Source: Gallionellaceae bacterium
Lineage (GTDB): Bacteria > Pseudomonadota > Gammaproteobacteria > Burkholderiales > Gallionellaceae
Assembly: GCA_027448945.1 (NCBI GenBank)
Contig: DAIDMQ010000001.1
Location: 53,628 to 117,627, forward strand
Direction of reading: 5' to 3'
Length of the DNA: 64,000 nt
The first letter of the stretch is position 1. Every line of letters starts with the position of its first letter. The position numbers were made by a program, and so were the translations under genes. This document shows, one piece after another, positions 7,044-15,888 of the stretch. The notes beneath the pieces are model-generated. The model had not been told where the DNA came from. It saw only the letters and a program-made list of their open reading frames with translations, and searched no databases.

Positions 7044-8267
7044 ATGCGTCTCATGGATAGCCAAGCTCAAATTAACCGCAGTATCAGCACCATGCACATC
7101 GCCATAGTGAGTGAAACCACCTTGCCCGACGTGAATGGCGTGGCCATGACATTGGGTCATATGGTGTCGGGGCTGTGTGCACGCGGTCATAAGCTGCACA
7201 TGATCCGTCCGCGCCGTAACAAGGACGATGCGGCCGATTTGCGCGATGGTTATAGCGAGACATTGGTGTATGGATTTCCCCTGCCGGGTTATCCCGGGCT
7301 ACGTGCCGGGTTGCCGGCCAAATCCGCTTTGCTGCGCCTTTGGAGCAAACAAAGACCAGACGTGGTGCACATCGCCACAGAAGGGCCTTTAGGTTGGACA
7401 GCACTGTCTGCCGCCCGCCAGTTGGGCTTGCCCGTCAGCAGCTACTTCCATACCAATTTCCAAAGCTACACCTTGCACTACCACTTACGGTTGTTGCGCA
7501 AACCGGTCTCCGCCTATTTGCGCCACTTCCACAACAAAGCCGACCGCACCCTAGTGCCCACAGTTGCGATGCAGCGGGAATTGGAGCGTCAGGACTATGC
7601 CAATGTGGGCGTGATCTCGCGCGGTGTGGATGCCGGATTGTTCAACCCGAACAAACGTGATGACGCATTACGGGCAAGCTGGGACGCGGATGCGCACACC
7701 CCGGTGGTGTTGCTGGTGAGCCGTCTTGCCGCCGAGAAAAATCTGGACGCGGCCTGCCTTGCCTATCGCGAGATACAGAAGCTAAATCCCGAAACGCGCA
7801 TGGTGATCGTGGGCGATGGCCCCGCGCGTAAAAACCTGCAACTGCGCTACCCCGATGTGATTTTCACAGGTGTAAAAACCGGTAGCGAATTGGCGCGGCA
7901 TTACGCTTCCGGCGACATCTTCCTCTACCCCAGCCTGACCGAGACCTATGGCAACGTCACCATAGAAGCCATGGCCAGCGGTCTGGCAGTCGTCGCTTAT
8001 GACTACGCTGCCGCACAGCTCCACATCAAACATGACGTGAACGGATTGTTGGTTCCCTATGCCGACAACGCCGCTTTCATCACTCAGGCACAAGCCTTGG
8101 CTAGCGATATGGCGCGTGTGCATCGTTTGCGTAACACCGCGCCGATCACGGTCAGTGCACTTGGCTGGTCACAAATTATTGTTCAGTTAGAGGCGGTGTT
8201 ATCCGACATCGTCCGTACACGGGGAGTGCGATATGTTCAGCCTGAAATTGCCACTGCAACAGATTAG
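7044..8267 (+). CDS. Family GT4 glycosyltransferase
   Basis: A GT-B fold retaining glycosyltransferase (about 390-407 residues). The N-terminal acceptor-side domain begins IAIVSETTLPDVNGVAMTL with the glycine-rich loop. The C-terminal donor-binding domain carries VSRLAAEKNLD, VIVGDGPARKNL and the EX7E motif ETYGNVTIE. The internal ATG at 7092 (MHIAIVSE) is an equally plausible start; neither has a clear Shine-Dalgarno. GT4 enzymes of this type include lipid glycosyltransferases (SqdX-like, diacylglycerol glycosyltransferases) and mannosyltransferases, so substrate is unproven. The 3' end overlaps the PAP2 gene by 35 bp, indicating an operon. The lipid-gene context and a Pho-box-like site hint at glycolipid synthesis. 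Confidence 0.82.
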   Translation: MRLMDSQAQINRSISTMHIAIVSETTLPDVNGVAMTLGHMVSGLCARGHKLHMIRPRRNKDDAADLRDGYSETLVYGFPLPGYPGLRAGLPAKSALLRLWSKQRPDVVHIATEGPLGWTALSAARQLGLPVSSYFHTNFQSYTLHYHLRLLRKPVSAYLRHFHNKADRTLVPTVAMQRELERQDYANVGVISRGVDAGLFNPNKRDDALRASWDADAHTPVVLLVSRLAAEKNLDAACLAYREIQKLNPETRMVIVGDGPARKNLQLRYPDVIFTGVKTGSELARHYASGDIFLYPSLTETYGNVTIEAMASGLAVVAYDYAAAQLHIKHDVNGLLVPYADNAAFITQAQALASDMARVHRLRNTAPITVSALGWSQIIVQLEAVLSDIVRTRGVRYVQPEIATATD

Positions 8268-8763
8268 TCGCTACGACATGGAGTTGTGCGTGTTCTGTAA
8301 TCGTCAGAGCCGCAACCTTGCAGTGCGTTATCTTTTTCGCATCATCAGCCGGCTGGGCGATGGTGTGTTCTGGTACACCCTGATGGCGGCACTGGTCATC
8401 CAGTTTCAGATGGCGGCCTTGATACCCGTTGCACACATGCTCACTGTCGCCGCATTGGGCACGCTGAGCTACAAACTGATCAAGGGCAAGACACTGCGCC
8501 CGCGTCCCTTCAACGTCTATCCCGCCATCGTGTGCATGGGCAAAACACTGGATCAGTTCAGCTTCCCATCCGGCCACACTATGCACGCCGTGGCCTTCAG
8601 CATCATCGCCGTGTCTTACTTCCCATTCCTGTTTTGGCTGGTTGCGCCCTTTGCATTATTAGTCGCGCTGTCCCGCCCTATCCTCGGCCTGCACTACCCC
8701 AGCGATGTCCTGGCTGGCGCGGCACTGGGTGCGACACTCGCGATCATTTCATTGCAAATTTAA
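8233..8763 (+). CDS. PAP2-family membrane phosphatase
   Basis: A 176-residue integral-membrane acid phosphatase of the PAP2 superfamily. The three signature motifs are present in order: KGKTLRPRP (K-X6-RP type), PSGHTMHA and SRPILGLHYPSDVLAGA with the catalytic histidines. About five to six membrane segments surround them. Natural substrates in the family include phosphatidate and isoprenyl diphosphates. GGGGAG before the ATG supports this start, which lies inside the end of the glycosyltransferase gene; the overlap implies coupled translation. Producing diacylglycerol for the glycosyltransferase is a possible but unproven role. Confidence 0.88.
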   Translation: MFSLKLPLQQISRYDMELCVFCNRQSRNLAVRYLFRIISRLGDGVFWYTLMAALVIQFQMAALIPVAHMLTVAALGTLSYKLIKGKTLRPRPFNVYPAIVCMGKTLDQFSFPSGHTMHAVAFSIIAVSYFPFLFWLVAPFALLVALSRPILGLHYPSDVLAGAALGATLAIISLQI

Positions 8764-8777
8764 CGCGGCAGCGGCGG

Positions 8778-8806
8778 TTAGCCGCGATTAATTTTTTCGC
8801 GGCTAA
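8778..8806. terminator. Hairpin between convergent PAP2 and phospholipase genes
   Basis: TTAGCCGCG and CGCGGCTAA form a 9-bp stem around an 11-nt AT-rich loop. There is no long T-run directly after the stem, so its terminator strength is uncertain, but the position between two convergent genes fits. Confidence 0.5.
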
Positions 8807-8840
8807 CTGACTGACCCTGCATCGCCATTTCAATTAATTT

Positions 8841-9689
8841 TCAGATCGGACTAAACACATCCTGTGGCAGGGGCACGCGATGGCGTAGCTGCATTGCGGG
8901 AATGTTGTCTATACGCCGGCGCATATCCAGATCAGAACTGCAGGGGTCGGGATTCCACACCGGCTCCTCGCCCAGCAGAATGCGGTCGATATGCGCCAGA
9001 TGTGAGCGGGTCTGCTTGAGGTAAAAATTGAAGCGCCTTTGCATGCCGGCATCCATCCATCTACCGCCGTGATAACACAGCATCGGGATGCGGCTGGTGC
9101 GCAACACATCCTCCGCGCTGGCGAGCACTTCGACACCACGCTTGGCCAACTGCAAAGGACAGGCAAAGTGCTGCGACACATAGCCGGCCAACTCATTGCA
9201 ATGCGTGCGCATCAACTGTGCCGGCTCGGTGTAGAGATACCGACGGATATGCATATCCATTGCCCACTCGCATGCGGCGTGGGTCAGCATCGGCACGTTG
9301 CCCCACATCTTCTCGTGTGCCGGAACAAAATGGTTATGCGCGATGACATCCACCAAAAGATGGCTAACGAAACCCAGGGATAGCGCGAACTCTTCATCGC
9401 TCTTTGCATCATCGAGCAATTGGCGTGCGCGCTGCCATTGATGGGTAGTCGAGAAAGGTTCGCCCCAGGGATGTTCGCTGAGTAATGCCAAATCGGGCAG
9501 GCAGGCACCCGCCAACACCAGCTTGGGGAAATTCTTGATGGCGCGCAGATAGCGCGCATCGGTGAGCGGGACTGCCCACAACAACAACTGCGCAAAATAC
9601 ACATGGGTATACAAACCCCAGGCATGCGCATCCGCACTCCATAACAACAGCGGAACCAACCAACGCCAGTATCTGCACAGATTTTTCAT
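8841..9689 (-). CDS. Zinc-dependent phospholipase C family protein
   Basis: A 282-residue protein with an N-terminal signal-like segment (LCRYWRWLVPLLLWSADAHA) and a mature start at AWGLYTHVYFAQ, the Trp-Gly-His signature of PF00882 zinc phospholipases. Later metal-ligand-rich segments include SHLLVDVIAHNHFVPAH. An upstream in-frame ATG at 9716 exists, but the signal sequence starts better at 9689. The family hydrolyses phospholipids to diacylglycerol and a phosphorylated head group; this protein's substrate is unknown. It is monocistronic and convergent to the PAP2 gene. Pho-box-like repeats lie upstream (9724-9752). Confidence 0.75.
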   Translation of the reverse strand: MKNLCRYWRWLVPLLLWSADAHAWGLYTHVYFAQLLLWAVPLTDARYLRAIKNFPKLVLAGACLPDLALLSEHPWGEPFSTTHQWQRARQLLDDAKSDEEFALSLGFVSHLLVDVIAHNHFVPAHEKMWGNVPMLTHAACEWAMDMHIRRYLYTEPAQLMRTHCNELAGYVSQHFACPLQLAKRGVEVLASAEDVLRTSRIPMLCYHGGRWMDAGMQRRFNFYLKQTRSHLAHIDRILLGEEPVWNPDPCSSDLDMRRRIDNIPAMQLRHRVPLPQDVFSPI

Positions 9690-9723
9690 GCCGCACACTT
9701 TGGCTGCGCCATGCAACGCTTTG

Positions 9724-9752
9724 ATGAAGCTGCGGTGATTGTTTTGTTACAC
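9724..9752 (-). promoter_or_regulatory. Pho-box-like triple repeat upstream of phospholipase C gene
   Basis: On the minus strand GTGTAAC-AAAA-CAATCAC-CGCA-GCTTCAT has three units in 11-bp phase, with 5, 5 and 4 of 7 matches to CTGTCAT/C. It starts about 35 bp upstream of the chosen phospholipase start. Prediction by eye. Confidence 0.28.
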
Positions 9753-9892
9753 GGCTCACCGCACTCCAAGCGCTCCCACCCGATGAAGTCATCCGGCCAC
9801 CCGCATCCGGCATAGCCTTAAGCCAACATATCGGCAATAATCCGCGACCTATTTTCCTGACACCCAGATCCCGCGTCGCGCATCCAGACCCT

Positions 9893-11455
9893 ATGACCTC
9901 TAACGCCACGATACAACGCAAAGTCGCCATCGCCGCCTGCTTCGGCACCTTCCTGGAATGGTATGACTTCCTCACCTTCGCCTCCTTAGCCATTTACTTC
10001 AGCGTACTTTTTTTCCCGCCTGACGATCCTGTCGCCGCGATGTTGGCGAGTCTTGCGACCTTTGGTGTCGGCATGTTGGTGCGTCCGCTGGGTGCGGCCT
10101 TGTTCGGTTCTTTGGGTGACAAGTACGGCAGACGTCCCATCTTCATCGTCACCATCATCCTGATGGGTGTCGCCACTTTCCTGGTCGGCCTGTTGCCGAC
10201 CTATGCGCAGGTCGGGATGTGGGCGCCGGCAGGCCTGGTGTTTCTACGACTACTGCAGGGCTTCGCGGTGGGTGGCGAGATCGGCGGCGCGGCGGTGTAT
10301 CTCACCGAGCACGCACCCGATGGTAAGCGCGGCATCTACGCCAGCGTGCTGCAGCTGATGGGGCCACTGGGTATCCTGGTATCGACTTTGCAAGTGGTGT
10401 TGCTGCAACACTGGATCAGCGACGCGCAATTTCACGAGTGGGGCTGGCGTGTGCCCTTCCTGTTCTCTGCCGTGTTGTTGGCCATCTCGCTGAAGAGCCG
10501 TATCAACATGCATGAGTCGCCGGTGTTTGAACGCTTGCGTGACCATCACGGCATCTCCAAAGCGCCGTTGCGCGAATGCCTGCATAACCCCAAGACGCTG
10601 GGGCGCATGGCGCTGCTGTTTTTCTGCATCTCGGCGGGCGGCTCATTGTTGTTTTTCTCATCGCAGATTTACACCAACGTCTATCTTAAAACCGTGGTCA
10701 AACTCGACGCACAGACTGCCAGCACACTGGTGATGATCAGCACCCTATTGCTGATCCCGCTCACTGTCCTGTGCGGATGGCTATCTGACCGCATCGGTCG
10801 ACGCCCGGTATTGCTTGCGGGGCTGATACTGGGCGCACTCACCATCCTGCCGGTATTCCACGGGTTGATGCACTACGGCAATCCCGCACTGGAGCATTTC
10901 AATCGTGAAGTAAAAGTGGTGTTGCAAGGCAATGATTGCCATTACAACCCGTTCACCGGCCCGCGCAACGACTGCGAACGCAATCAAGAACTGCTGGTAA
11001 AACTGGGCGTTAGCTACACCCAACAGGACACAGCGGAAACCTCGATACAGATCGCCGAACAAACAGCACTTGCCGGCTTTCAACCCAATGCGATTAGGGC
11101 CTCATTACTGTTGGCAGGTTGGGCCGAACACGCCGATGCAAGCCAAGTAAACAGCGCCATGATCTTCCTCTTATTGCTGGTGCCGCTGATTGCCGTGGCA
11201 CTCATCACCGGCCCGCAGACCGCCACACTGGCCGAACTTTTTCCGGTACGCACGCGCTACACCGCCGTCGCCCTGCCGCACAATCTGAGCGCGGGATGGA
11301 TAGGCGGCATGTCGCCCTTTATGATCACCATACTCAGCGTCAAAGCCGGGGAGCCCTCCGCCGGATTGTGGTATCCGGTGGGGCTATTAATCATGGCATC
11401 GGTGGTGGGAATATTGTTCTTGCCCGAGACCAGGAATGTGCCACTGGATGAATAA
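9893..11455 (+). CDS. MFS transporter, metabolite:H+ symporter (MHS) type
   Basis: A 520-residue, 12-TM secondary transporter. The opening FGTFLEWYDFLTFA and motif A between TM2 and TM3 (GSLGDKYGRRPIF) are those of the MHS family (ProP, ShiA, KgtP relatives). Motif A is repeated in the second half as GWLSDRIGRRPVLL. A soluble insertion of about 95 residues (about 325-420), with a cysteine pair (CHYNPFTGPRNDC), lies in the second half; similar inserts occur in other MHS proteins. The substrate, perhaps an organic acid or compatible solute, cannot be told from sequence. The start ATG has a weak ribosome-binding site. Confidence 0.85.
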   Translation: MTSNATIQRKVAIAACFGTFLEWYDFLTFASLAIYFSVLFFPPDDPVAAMLASLATFGVGMLVRPLGAALFGSLGDKYGRRPIFIVTIILMGVATFLVGLLPTYAQVGMWAPAGLVFLRLLQGFAVGGEIGGAAVYLTEHAPDGKRGIYASVLQLMGPLGILVSTLQVVLLQHWISDAQFHEWGWRVPFLFSAVLLAISLKSRINMHESPVFERLRDHHGISKAPLRECLHNPKTLGRMALLFFCISAGGSLLFFSSQIYTNVYLKTVVKLDAQTASTLVMISTLLLIPLTVLCGWLSDRIGRRPVLLAGLILGALTILPVFHGLMHYGNPALEHFNREVKVVLQGNDCHYNPFTGPRNDCERNQELLVKLGVSYTQQDTAETSIQIAEQTALAGFQPNAIRASLLLAGWAEHADASQVNSAMIFLLLLVPLIAVALITGPQTATLAELFPVRTRYTAVALPHNLSAGWIGGMSPFMITILSVKAGEPSAGLWYPVGLLIMASVVGILFLPETRNVPLDE

Positions 11456-11510
11456 GAAAAAAGTTATGCATCTCTGCCGCATCCGTCTACCGGGCCTGCG
11501 TTGCTCAAAA

Positions 11511-11540
11511 TTGCACTTCATGCTCGGATTCGCTTATACT
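11511..11540 (+). promoter_or_regulatory. Sigma-70-like promoter immediately before the Gcr-type gene
   Basis: TTGCAC at 11511-11516, an 18-bp spacer and TATACT at 11535-11540. A start site 6-7 bp downstream would fall on or beside the ATG at 11547, which would make the transcript leaderless. Confidence 0.5.
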
Positions 11541-11546
11541 CAAATG

Positions 11547-13508
11547 ATGGAAGAAATTTTTGAGAAATACGCAGACCGGCAAACTGACTCTACAGAGATG
11601 CTGGCGGAATTAGTCGCACAGATCAGACCCGATAAACCACACCAGACCAATGCCGCTGTGCACGCAATCCAGGCACTTTGTTATGTGCTTAACCGTAACG
11701 CTGGGCACGTAAGATTATTGCGCAATGCCATGCTGTGTCTGCTCGGCGAACACAAGCCTGTTTCATTGTATGTGGACTCGGGGATACAGCCCAGTAGCGG
11801 ATTTTTTACTGAAATGCAGCGCCGTATCGGACATAAAATATTGCCGGATGCTGTAGACCCTGCTTATCTCAAACACCTATTCCCGCGTATTTTTTCGAAG
11901 ATTAGCGATGAGATATGGGTATTGGCCGTACCGGATGAAGTTTGGCTGGCGCTACTGCAAGCCCTGCATTTTGCAGATGCCACACCCGATCAAATCGCCC
12001 CCTGTCAGCAAGCTTTGCTGGATGCGGCGCAGGTGCTTTCTTACCGGTTGGCCGCCTCCGGGCTGGAACCCGAGTTGATACGGAATCATCCGGAACTTGA
12101 AGATCTCGCCTCGCCATTTATTACCCAAAATAGAGAGCTGATTGCTCTGCTTGCCTCGCCAATTGAAGAACCGGCAGGGATAGACCATATTTTAGCGATA
12201 CTTGACCAGTGCAAACAGGGAGTCGCAGAAATTCGTCGTAACAGTTCGCAAAGCGGAACGAGTATTAACCTGACCGTTTTATTGCAAGGCATGAGCCAAA
12301 AAATCGCCCGGTTGGAAATTTTATTGGGTATCACGCACGGCCTGCGTTCGGGTGAAAGCGCACACCATGCATTGATCGCATTATTCAAAGCCTTGGTTTC
12401 GGCCGAATGCCATAAAAATGATCTTGGTCAGCACTGGCGTGAAAACATGGAGACACTGGCTTTACGCGTCACTGAAAATGCCAGTCGCACCGGCGAGCAT
12501 TACATTACCGAATCACGTGGTGAGTATTTTGCCTTAATGCGCTCCGCCATGGGTGCCGGCTTGGTGGTTGGCATTATGGCAATGATCAAAATCATGACTG
12601 CGAACGAGCATTACGCGCCCCTAACCGAGGCTATTTTATTCAGTCTGAATTACGGCTTGGGTTTTGTGTTGATCCACATATTGCATTTTACCGTGGCGAC
12701 CAAACAGCCGGCGATGACTGCGGCGGCTATTGCCGCGAGTATTGATGCCGGCGGGGAAGGTGACAAGGACCTAAACAAGCTGGTGACCATTATTATTCAA
12801 ACGGTCCGTAGCCAGATTGTGGCCATATTTGGAAATGTGATCATAGCGATTCCTGTCGCCATGCTGATCGCCTGGAGTAGTTTCTCATTAACGGGCCGCC
12901 ACTTTGTCGGCGTGGAAGAAGCCCATTACTTGCTGGCCGGAATCGATCCTTTTCATAGCGGCGCACTGTTTTACGCGGGAATCGCAGGTGTTTGTTTATT
13001 CCTGGCGGGACTGATTGCCGGATACCACGATAATATTGCAATCTATAACAAGATCCCGCAACGCTTGATGGCACTTGTCTGGATGCAAAAACTGCTGGGA
13101 CAAACCCGGCTGAATCGGGTCGGAAAATACATAGAAAATAATCTGGGTGCGCTTGCCGGTAACTTCTATTTTGGTTGTTTGCTCGGAGGCATGGGTGGGA
13201 TAGGTGTGTTGCTTGGTGTGCCTATAGACATTCGGCATATTGCATTTTCTTCGGCATTCTTTAGTTTTTCTCTTGTCGGGCTTGATTTTGATGTAACAGG
13301 CCAAATGCTTCTGATCGCGGTTTCAGGCGTGGTATTGATAGGCATGGTCAATTTATTGGTGAGCTTTAGTTTGGCACTTTATGTGGCAATGAAATCACGC
13401 AAACTTAGCTTTGCACAATGGCGCATGCTAACTAAAGCTGTATTGAGCAGGTTAAACCAAAATCCGGTAGATTTTCTATTACCCCCCAAGAAAGTCAAAA
13501 GCCTATGA
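11547..13508 (+). CDS. Gcr-type SpecificRecomb family membrane protein
   Basis: A 653-residue protein of the SpecificRecomb family (PF10136), annotated historically as site-specific recombinase Gcr and found mostly in betaproteobacteria. The N-terminal half (1-370) is soluble and helical. The C-terminal half has about seven membrane segments, for example GLVVGIMAMIKIM, FGNVIIAIPVAML and LLIAVSGVVLIGMV. That topology fits a membrane protein better than a recombinase, and I see no recombinase catalytic motif, so the historic name should not be taken as function. An in-frame ATG at 11436 overlaps the transporter gene; I prefer the ATG pair at 11544/11547 because a promoter ends just before it. 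Confidence 0.72.
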   Translation: MEEIFEKYADRQTDSTEMLAELVAQIRPDKPHQTNAAVHAIQALCYVLNRNAGHVRLLRNAMLCLLGEHKPVSLYVDSGIQPSSGFFTEMQRRIGHKILPDAVDPAYLKHLFPRIFSKISDEIWVLAVPDEVWLALLQALHFADATPDQIAPCQQALLDAAQVLSYRLAASGLEPELIRNHPELEDLASPFITQNRELIALLASPIEEPAGIDHILAILDQCKQGVAEIRRNSSQSGTSINLTVLLQGMSQKIARLEILLGITHGLRSGESAHHALIALFKALVSAECHKNDLGQHWRENMETLALRVTENASRTGEHYITESRGEYFALMRSAMGAGLVVGIMAMIKIMTANEHYAPLTEAILFSLNYGLGFVLIHILHFTVATKQPAMTAAAIAASIDAGGEGDKDLNKLVTIIIQTVRSQIVAIFGNVIIAIPVAMLIAWSSFSLTGRHFVGVEEAHYLLAGIDPFHSGALFYAGIAGVCLFLAGLIAGYHDNIAIYNKIPQRLMALVWMQKLLGQTRLNRVGKYIENNLGALAGNFYFGCLLGGMGGIGVLLGVPIDIRHIAFSSAFFSFSLVGLDFDVTGQMLLIAVSGVVLIGMVNLLVSFSLALYVAMKSRKLSFAQWRMLTKAVLSRLNQNPVDFLLPPKKVKSL

Positions 13509-13640
13509 CCGGATTTTCCAGGTGTTACAACCGGTCGCATCCGCGCGGGTGTTCACACATCCGCGCACACGGGCAAATGGCAACGATGCGGCCAAGTCAT
13601 ATCTATAGCTAACATTTGTGTGTCAAGCGCGTGAGTAGCT

Positions 13641-14447
13641 TTAGGCAGGTTTACCGCCTGGCTTCCTCGGCTTGTGCGGTGCATGGGCGAACAAGCGGTC
13701 GTATAGCCAGCGGGGTAACACTTTCAACACGCGTCCGACCCATCCCATCTGCCAGGGGATGACGGTAAACGAGGTCTGCTTCGCGATGGCACGTGCCATG
13801 CGCGCCGCCGCGACTTCGGGCTCCAGCATAAAAGGCATGGCATAGGGATTGTGTGCGGTCATCGGAGTACGGATGTAGCCGGGACAGATGGTGACGACTT
13901 TCACGCCCGTGCCGCGCAATTCCACACGCAGGGATTCAAGATAAGAGATCGCCGCCGCTTTGGAAGCCGAATACGCACCCGCGCCGGGAAGTCCGCGGAA
14001 GCCTGCCACGCTGGCGATGCCTACCAATGTGCCTTTGCCCCTAGCGCGCATCGCCGCAACGAAAGGCTGGAAGGTCTGCACCATACCCAGCACGTTGATG
14101 TCCATGACTTGCTTGAAGGCCTCGCTATCCTCGGCATATTCAGTAAGCGTGCCGATGCTGACACCCGCGTTGGCGATGACGATGTCGGGCACACCCACGC
14201 GCGCGATAAAGTCGGCAGCGGCTTGCTGTTGTGCGACGGCATCACGCACATCCAAAGTGTAGATAGAAACTTGCTTGGGAAATTCCGCTTCGAGTGCGGC
14301 GAGGAGTTCGCCGCGTCTGGCATAAGCCGCGACGTGCGCGCCTTGTTGCAGATAGTGGCGTGACAAAGCCCGGCCTATGCCGCTGCTTGCACCGGTGATG
14401 ACAATACAGAGTGCGGGATTTGGGATACCGGATTCGGCTAAAGACAT
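13641..14447 (-). CDS. Short-chain dehydrogenase/reductase (SDR)
   Basis: A 268-residue classical SDR with Rossmann motif TGASSGIGRAL (TGxxxGxG), NNAG-equivalent VIANAGVS, and the catalytic YSASK tetrad segment (Tyr-X3-Lys) preceded by the serine of VGIASVAG. NADP or NAD preference is not obvious. The C-terminus is basic (APHKPRKPGGKPA). It is the last gene of the argS–SPOR–dsbA–SDR run on this strand and converges with the Gcr-type gene. The substrate is unknown; many members act on fatty or ketone substrates. Confidence 0.88.
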   Translation of the reverse strand: MSLAESGIPNPALCIVITGASSGIGRALSRHYLQQGAHVAAYARRGELLAALEAEFPKQVSIYTLDVRDAVAQQQAAADFIARVGVPDIVIANAGVSIGTLTEYAEDSEAFKQVMDINVLGMVQTFQPFVAAMRARGKGTLVGIASVAGFRGLPGAGAYSASKAAAISYLESLRVELRGTGVKVVTICPGYIRTPMTAHNPYAMPFMLEPEVAAARMARAIAKQTSFTVIPWQMGWVGRVLKVLPRWLYDRLFAHAPHKPRKPGGKPA

Positions 14448-14547
14448 ATATGCGAAGAATGAGGATGGGGGATATGGGTGCGAAATTCAGTTGGCAGCGG
14501 TGCCCTGCTCTTCCCAAATCCCCGATCCCGCCTCCCGCATTTTGTAC

Positions 14548-15177
14548 TTAGTGTTTTTTGCCTGCGCGATCCTTGCGCACTTTGGCGATGACTGCGTTGA
14601 GTGCGCGTATGGTGTCTTCAGGTTGCAAACCGGAGATAACGTAGCGGCCTTCGACGATCAATGTAGGTGTGCCTTGTATGTTATACGCACGAATCAATTG
14701 CTTGGCGCGTGCCACTTTACTTTGCACGCTGAAGGATTGGAAAGCCGATGAGAACTCGTTCTTGTCCACACCCTTCTTGGCCATGAAGGCGCCGATGGTG
14801 TCGAGGTCGTACAAAGCCACTTGATCGACGTGTATCGCTTTATAGATATCGTCATCTAATTGCTTGATTTTTCCCATAGACTCCAGGGCGTAATAGGCCG
14901 TGGCCATTGGTTCGGCAGACTGACGGAAAATAGTCGGCACAAAATTGATGTCCACATCTGCAGGTTTGCTCTGTTCCCATTTGGCCAGGAATGGATGCAA
15001 GTGGAAGCAATGGCTGCATTCGTAAAAGAAGAATTCAAGCACTTCAATCTTTTTGGTGGAAGTGTTTTGTGCAGGATCTAGCAGTGTGTAATCTTTGCCC
15101 AGTTGCGCTTCGGCATGCACATTCGTTGCGACGAACAGCACAGCGACCATCATCAGACTATGTAGGATTTTCTTCAT
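14548..15177 (-). CDS. dsbA: Periplasmic thiol:disulfide oxidoreductase DsbA
   Basis: A 209-residue thioredoxin-fold protein with a cleavable signal peptide (about 1-22, ending NVHAEA). The active site is CSHC within FFYECSHCFHLHPF and the cis-proline loop is GTPTLIV. It introduces disulfide bonds in exported proteins and would be recycled by a DsbB not in this window. It lies 55 bp after the SPOR-protein gene in an argS–SPOR–dsbA order that I believe is conserved in related betaproteobacteria. Confidence 0.93.
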   Translation of the reverse strand: MKKILHSLMMVAVLFVATNVHAEAQLGKDYTLLDPAQNTSTKKIEVLEFFFYECSHCFHLHPFLAKWEQSKPADVDINFVPTIFRQSAEPMATAYYALESMGKIKQLDDDIYKAIHVDQVALYDLDTIGAFMAKKGVDKNEFSSAFQSFSVQSKVARAKQLIRAYNIQGTPTLIVEGRYVISGLQPEDTIRALNAVIAKVRKDRAGKKH

Positions 15178-15232
15178 ATTGGGCTCCTGAAATTATTTCT
15201 ATAAAAATCTTGCCGGTGATTCGAACCTGATT

Positions 15233-15874
15233 CTACTGAACACGCATGGGAGTACTGTTAATGCCTTTTAGTTGCAATTTGGCACGTGCTTTATTCATTT
15301 CTTCAACACTTTGATAGGGACCGGTACGCACTCTGTGGAATACACCTTTGTCCGGAATGTTCGCTGCAAGCACGGTGACTTCCATGCCGTCCATGAGCAG
15401 ACCCGCTTTAAGTTTTTCTGCTTCCGCCTGGTTCGCAAATGCACCCGCTTGCAGGTAGTAGATGCCCTTGGTGACCGGCTTGGGTGTCTCGATGATATTT
15501 GAGGTATTTAGCTTGGCGACTGCCGCAGCTTTGTTCTCAACAGGCTTTACAGACTCTTGCATCGGTAAGCTTGGTGTGTCCTGCTTATCGGTCAGCACCT
15601 TGTAGAACTCGAACCTGGGCTTGGCATCAGTCACTGCCGAAACAGCCGCGTTCGCCTGCTTGGTGACCTCGGAGGCCGCCGCTTTAAGCTGTTCTTCCAA
15701 GACAGCTTTGTTAGATGCTGCCTGCTTGGCGACAAAGGGGCTGGGTGTCTTCATCGTGTACCAAGCCAGCGCGGCGGCGATGCCGACACCGACGATCAAC
15801 CCCAATAGGAGCCCCACCATCAGCGGGCTGCTCTTGCCTTCTGCACCCGCTCTTTTGCCCGTACTTTTATTCAT
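15233..15874 (-). CDS. SPOR-domain protein (FtsN-like)
   Basis: A 213-residue bitopic membrane protein: a short basic cytoplasmic tail, one TM segment (about 20-42, VGLLLGLIVGVGIAAALAW), an Ala/Lys-rich linker, and a C-terminal SPOR domain (about 140-213, YYLQAGAFANQAEAEKLKAGL to VRTGPYQS) that binds denuded peptidoglycan at the septum. I chose the ATG at 15874, preceded by GAAGGGG, over the in-frame ATG at 15892. It begins 14 nt after argS. The architecture is that of FtsN, the late divisome activator, although a short FtsN-like paralogue is possible. Confidence 0.85.
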   Translation of the reverse strand: MNKSTGKRAGAEGKSSPLMVGLLLGLIVGVGIAAALAWYTMKTPSPFVAKQAASNKAVLEEQLKAAASEVTKQANAAVSAVTDAKPRFEFYKVLTDKQDTPSLPMQESVKPVENKAAAVAKLNTSNIIETPKPVTKGIYYLQAGAFANQAEAEKLKAGLLMDGMEVTVLAANIPDKGVFHRVRTGPYQSVEEMNKARAKLQLKGINSTPMRVQ

Positions 15875-15888
15875 TTCACCCCTTCGAA

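Noticed and set aside
9893..11455. Insert of about 95 residues in the MHS transporter as a novel domain
   Set aside because: Comparable loop inserts with a cysteine pair are usual in this transporter family.
11436..13508. Gcr-type protein as an active site-specific recombinase linked to the MITE or island
   Set aside because: It is a polytopic membrane protein without visible recombinase catalytic motifs; the historic name is probably misleading.
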